Below, one piece after another: positions 60,635-64,000 of a DNA stretch of 64,000 nucleotides; position 1 is the first letter of the stretch, and each line of letters starts with the position of its first letter. The stretch lies in assembly GCA_049603715.1 (NCBI GenBank), contig JBMYSW010000011.1, positions 1 through 64,000 of the forward strand, given 5' to 3'. Origin of the DNA: Pontibacterium sp049603715. GTDB taxonomy: Bacteria > Pseudomonadota > Gammaproteobacteria > Pseudomonadales > Balneatricaceae. The position numbers were made by a program, and so were the translations under genes. The notes beneath the pieces are model-generated. The model did not search any database. It saw nothing but the letters and a program-made list of their open reading frames with translations, and had not been told where the DNA came from.

Positions 60635-61693
60635 CTAGTCAGCGCGACGCATCAGCCAAGCGCCAAATAGCAGTGTCAATAAAATAGGTGTCATGACAGC
60701 CACCAGCGGCGGAATGCCAAACACACTGGTCACCGGTGCTGTCAGGTCTTGTAATAACGAAAAGACCAAACCGACGCCAACACCCGTCATCAAACGCTGC
60801 CCGAGTGTGACACCGCGCAAGGGGCCAAAAATAAACGACACCCCAACAATCACCAATCCAATCATGGCGACTGGCTGCAGTACCTTGGTCCAAAACGCGA
60901 CCTCATAGTCACTGGCAGCAATCCCCTGAGAAGCGAGGTATTGGCTGTAAAAGTACAGCCCTTGAATCGACAAGTTTTCTGGCTTTGCCGCTAGAGTTTT
61001 AAGCAACCCCGGCGTCATTTCTACTTGCCATACTTCCTCGTCATGGCGCTCTACCGAGGTTTGAGTCTCGCTTATCTGTGTCGCCACCACTTGTGAAAGC
61101 ACCCACTCATTATCGTTAAACAGTGCGTACTTCGCCTCACTAACTCTCTGAAGGGTATGGCCCTCAAACTCGTAACGAGTCAGGCCACCCAATCGCCCTG
61201 ACGGGTAGACCACATCAATATGAATAAAAGTATCACCCTCGCGATGCCACACACCGCGCGATAGCGCACCTGTGTTGTGTTGCAATGCCTCCGCTCGGTG
61301 TGCAATGGACATTTGCTGAGTACTTGGCACCATGTATTCACCCACCAAGACCATCACCACAATCAAGCCGGCTACCGGCTTGATCACCGCGGCCGCAATG
61401 CGCCCTGGGGACATCCCCGCCGCACGCATGACGGTTAACTCACTTGATGACGCCAAGCCCCCTAAGCCAACTAAACAGCCGATCAACACCCAGAGAGGCA
61501 TATTTTCGTACAAGCGCTGCGGAAAAGTGAGCAACACCACAATAACTAAATCGATAAAGGTGTAACTTTCCGTCAGGTCTGGCAGCTGGTCGATAATACG
61601 GAATACTAAATCCAGCCCCACCACACCTGTTGCAACAATAAACATCGCCCCTAGCACTTGCTGAGCAACGTAACGATCAATCCGTGAGATCAT
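60635..61693 (-). CDS. lptG: LPS export permease LptG
   Basis: LptG and LptF form the permease of the LptB2FG complex, which extracts LPS from the inner membrane. The 352-residue product has membrane helices at both ends (about 13-110 and 270-350) and a periplasmic beta-jellyroll centre (GVWHREGDTFIHIDVVYPSGRLGG). The start codon overlaps the lptF stop by four bases (ATGA). Confidence 0.95.
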   Translation of the reverse strand: MISRIDRYVAQQVLGAMFIVATGVVGLDLVFRIIDQLPDLTESYTFIDLVIVVLLTFPQRLYENMPLWVLIGCLVGLGGLASSSELTVMRAAGMSPGRIAAAVIKPVAGLIVVMVLVGEYMVPSTQQMSIAHRAEALQHNTGALSRGVWHREGDTFIHIDVVYPSGRLGGLTRYEFEGHTLQRVSEAKYALFNDNEWVLSQVVATQISETQTSVERHDEEVWQVEMTPGLLKTLAAKPENLSIQGLYFYSQYLASQGIAASDYEVAFWTKVLQPVAMIGLVIVGVSFIFGPLRGVTLGQRLMTGVGVGLVFSLLQDLTAPVTSVFGIPPLVAVMTPILLTLLFGAWLMRRAD

Positions 61694-62793
61694 GAGGCCT
61701 TCCTAATCTTCAGGCTTGGCATCTGGTCAAACACCGACTGCCAAAAACGGCCCGCAAAAATCATATTGATCGGCAACAATAAAAACAGCAAATGCACGCC
61801 CCATAGGGCGTAGGCTGGCAAGGCTTCCTCCTCAGACTGAGAGCGAATAAAGCTCAACATCGAGATATAAAAGAGGTAAAGCACAATTGATGGAAACAGC
61901 TTTGCATAACGCCCTTGACGTGGATTCACTCGACTGAGCGGCACAGCCATCAGCACCACAATGAGCACTAGTACAGGTAACGACAATCGCCAGTGTAGCT
62001 GCGCCTGTTCCAGAGCTGAATCAGCGCCGATCAACGCCGAGGTCGGCACCGCGCTAATCTTCGCGATACCCTCGCGAATCACTGGATCTTTAATCATAAA
62101 CCCGTAAGCATCAAAGTCGGACACTTCAAACTCAAACGTACCTGGTGTACCGCGATAGCTTTCCCCCTGAGACAGAACAAAAAAGGCATTTTGGCTTGCC
62201 TCATCTAGCTCGCGATGGCCTGTTTGCGCTCGCAGAACAAAGGGGCCTTTTTCAGAAGACTGAAACACAAAAACCTCAGCCAGCTTTCCATCAGCAGTTA
62301 AAGACTCAACGTAAGTGACCTTTTCTTGTACACCTTCATAGCGCTGAAAGCGCCCCACCATCACCGTGTCGAGTTCACTGCGCGCCTTTTGCTGCTCATA
62401 AATAATACGCGACTGCTCAGCGCTCCAAGGCGCAAGCCAAAGGCTCACACCCGCCACCAACGCCATGACTAACAGCGCTGGCCCCATCACATATTTGATC
62501 AGCGTGGTTTGCCCGACACCGCTGGCCTGTAAAACCACCATCTCACTTTCGAGATACATACGGCCAAAACCCAGCAGGATCCCTAAAAACAACCCCAGTG
62601 GTAATAACAGCTCTAAAAAGCCGGGCACCCGATACGCCATAATTAACATCAGTACATCGGCACCTAACTCTCCCTCGGCCACTTGTGCTAAATACTTCAC
62701 AAAGCGACCACTTAATAAAATAAACAGCAAGATCCCCGTCACGGCGGTCATGCTTACAAGCACCTCACGTGCTAAGTAACGGTAAATGATCAC
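61690..62793 (-). CDS. lptF: LPS export permease LptF
   Basis: LptF is the partner of LptG. The 367-residue product has N-terminal membrane helices (LAREVLVSMTAVTGILLFILL and YRVPGFLELLLPLGLFLGILLGFGRMY), a periplasmic jellyroll domain and two or three C-terminal helices (LPVLVLIVVLMAVPLSRVNPRQGRYAKLFP). The start is GTG. It is divergent from pepA, its usual neighbour in gammaproteobacteria. Confidence 0.95.
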   Translation of the reverse strand: MIIYRYLAREVLVSMTAVTGILLFILLSGRFVKYLAQVAEGELGADVLMLIMAYRVPGFLELLLPLGLFLGILLGFGRMYLESEMVVLQASGVGQTTLIKYVMGPALLVMALVAGVSLWLAPWSAEQSRIIYEQQKARSELDTVMVGRFQRYEGVQEKVTYVESLTADGKLAEVFVFQSSEKGPFVLRAQTGHRELDEASQNAFFVLSQGESYRGTPGTFEFEVSDFDAYGFMIKDPVIREGIAKISAVPTSALIGADSALEQAQLHWRLSLPVLVLIVVLMAVPLSRVNPRQGRYAKLFPSIVLYLFYISMLSFIRSQSEEEALPAYALWGVHLLFLLLPINMIFAGRFWQSVFDQMPSLKIRKAS

Positions 62794-62881
62794 GTTATAG
62801 ACTCTGTAACTCGGGCAAAAATGGTTTATAGTGGATCGCTATTATCCTTGAATCCTATGTTCTTGTCTGCACGGAGCCCAT

Positions 62882-64000
62882 ATGGAAATTAAAATTGCCT
62901 CTGGCGAACTCGCCTCTCTTACCACCGGTTGCCTGATCATCGGCATCACCGAAGACATTGACCTTTCTACACTCGGGCAATTTGACCAAAGTACCCTCGA
63001 CTATCTCAACGAAGTCATTACCAGTGGCGATATCAAAGGCAAGCTTGCGCAAACCTTGTTGCTACGTGACGTGCCTGGCCTGAGCGCAAAACGCGTATTA
63101 CTGCTAGGCCTTGGTAAAGCAGGCGAGCAAAAAGACCGCGATCTCAAAAAAGCCATCACCGGCGCGATGTCAGCCATTAGCGGCCTAAACTCCACCGATA
63201 TTACCTTTGCGCTGCTACCGTCTCTACTGCCTAATGACGATCGCTACCGCCAAATTCGCCACTTTATCGAGTGGGCTGGCGAAACCTTGTACCAATATGA
63301 CACCACCAAAAGCGACAAAGCAGACGCGCCTCTGTTTAGCGAAATCAACTTTTACAGCGATGACAGCGAGCAAGAACTCGCCGAAACCGCACTGCTAGAT
63401 GCCACCGCGATCATCAACGGTGTTAGCACAGCGCGCGAACTCGGCAACCTACCTGGCAACTTCTGTACGCCAACTTACTTAGCTGAACAAGCCATTGCCC
63501 TTGGTGAAGAAAATGAACTGCTAAGCGTCGAAGTATTAGACGAAGTAGAAATGGCCGAGCTAGGTATGAACTCACTCTTGTCTGTTGGCCACGGCAGCGA
63601 GCAACCTTCAAAGCTGATCGTGATGAAGTACCAAGGTGCCGCCGAAGACGCACCGAATCACGTCATTGTAGGTAAAGGCATTACCTTTGATACCGGTGGT
63701 ATTAGCCTAAAGCCTGGCGCAAAAATGGACGAGATGAAGTTCGATATGTGTGGTGCCGCGTCTGTACTCGGCACCATGACGGCCATCTGCGACATGAGCC
63801 TTGAGCTAAACGTCATCGGTGTGATCGCCAGTGCCGAAAACATGCCAAGCGGCCATGCAACGAAGCCAGGTGATGTAGTGACTACTATGTCTGGTAAAAC
63901 CGTTGAAATCCTTAACACTGACGCTGAAGGTCGCCTTGTATTGTGTGACGCCCTCACCTACGTTGAGCGTTTTGAGCCAGAAACCGTAGTAGATATTGCG
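62882..64000 (+). CDS. pepA: leucyl aminopeptidase PepA, 5' part
   Basis: PepA is a two-metal cytosolic aminopeptidase (family M17). The window holds 373 codons of about 500; the gene continues past the right edge. The start ATG has GGAG upstream and the reading begins MEIKIASGELASLTTGCLII. The catalytic domain shows GKGITFDTGGISLKPG, MKFDMCGAA and the family signature NTDAEGRLVL. It is transcribed away from lptF, as in E. coli, where the protein also binds DNA at its own promoter; whether that holds here is not visible. Confidence 0.96.
   Translation, partial: MEIKIASGELASLTTGCLIIGITEDIDLSTLGQFDQSTLDYLNEVITSGDIKGKLAQTLLLRDVPGLSAKRVLLLGLGKAGEQKDRDLKKAITGAMSAISGLNSTDITFALLPSLLPNDDRYRQIRHFIEWAGETLYQYDTTKSDKADAPLFSEINFYSDDSEQELAETALLDATAIINGVSTARELGNLPGNFCTPTYLAEQAIALGEENELLSVEVLDEVEMAELGMNSLLSVGHGSEQPSKLIVMKYQGAAEDAPNHVIVGKGITFDTGGISLKPGAKMDEMKFDMCGAASVLGTMTAICDMSLELNVIGVIASAENMPSGHATKPGDVVTTMSGKTVEILNTDAEGRLVLCDALTYVERFEPETVVDIA

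Overview
The window is an ordinary core-genome stretch of a gammaproteobacterium, most likely a marine member of the Pseudomonadales/Oceanospirillales/Cellvibrionales side of the class. The evidence is gene order: iscRSUA-hscBA-fdx-iscX-ndk-rlmN-pilF-rodZ-hisS-yfgM-bamB-der is close to the Pseudomonas arrangement, tsaE-amiB-mutL-miaA-hfq-hflX-hflK-hflC and murI next to an rrn operon are classical gammaproteobacterial blocks, and a RhdA-type sulfurtransferase lies beside psd. I cannot name the genus. No prophage, insertion sequence, CRISPR array or tRNA gene was seen.

Layout. 1-509: the 5' tip of a 16S rRNA gene (minus strand) with its leader, boxA and two look-alike promoters. 510-16413: one long minus-strand block, read from right to left: trmJ, the isc iron-sulfur operon behind a promoter with two abutting IscR sites, ndk, rlmN, pilF, rodZ, hisS, yfgM, bamB, der and murI. 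16593-17393: suhB, divergent from trmJ. 17513-29094: minus-strand purA, hisZ, hflC, hflK, hflX, hfq, miaA, mutL, amiB and tsaE. 29315-36851: mostly plus strand, with queG, (orn on minus), rsgA, an HDOD protein, a RhdA-like sulfurtransferase, psd and ygfZ. 36927-49674: minus-strand DUF4105 and DUF3015 proteins, a 2145-residue hybrid sensor kinase, ung, lysS and prfB. 49953-51068: a phasin and glyoxalase I.

51108-59145 is the accessory part. A minus-strand type I secretion operon (two ABC proteins and an HlyD-type adaptor, all overlapping) lies back to back with a plus-strand gene for an 818-residue RTX beta-roll protein that contains nearly identical 282-bp tandem repeats. The two genes upstream of the adaptor look like the halves of a heterodimeric exporter with degenerate ATPase motifs. 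The window ends with a Sel1-repeat protein, an RDD membrane protein, lptG/lptF on minus, and the start of pepA.

Main points for a second look: the RTX/heterodimeric-exporter cassette; the hybrid kinase with two separate kinds of periplasmic binding module plus a CACHE module; a SuhB whose inositol-monophosphatase metal site is eroded, which fits a pure rRNA-antitermination role; a prfB gene without the programmed frameshift; tandem rrn promoters with a duplicated start region; and the missing ispG, nnrD and cysE in otherwise conserved neighbourhoods.
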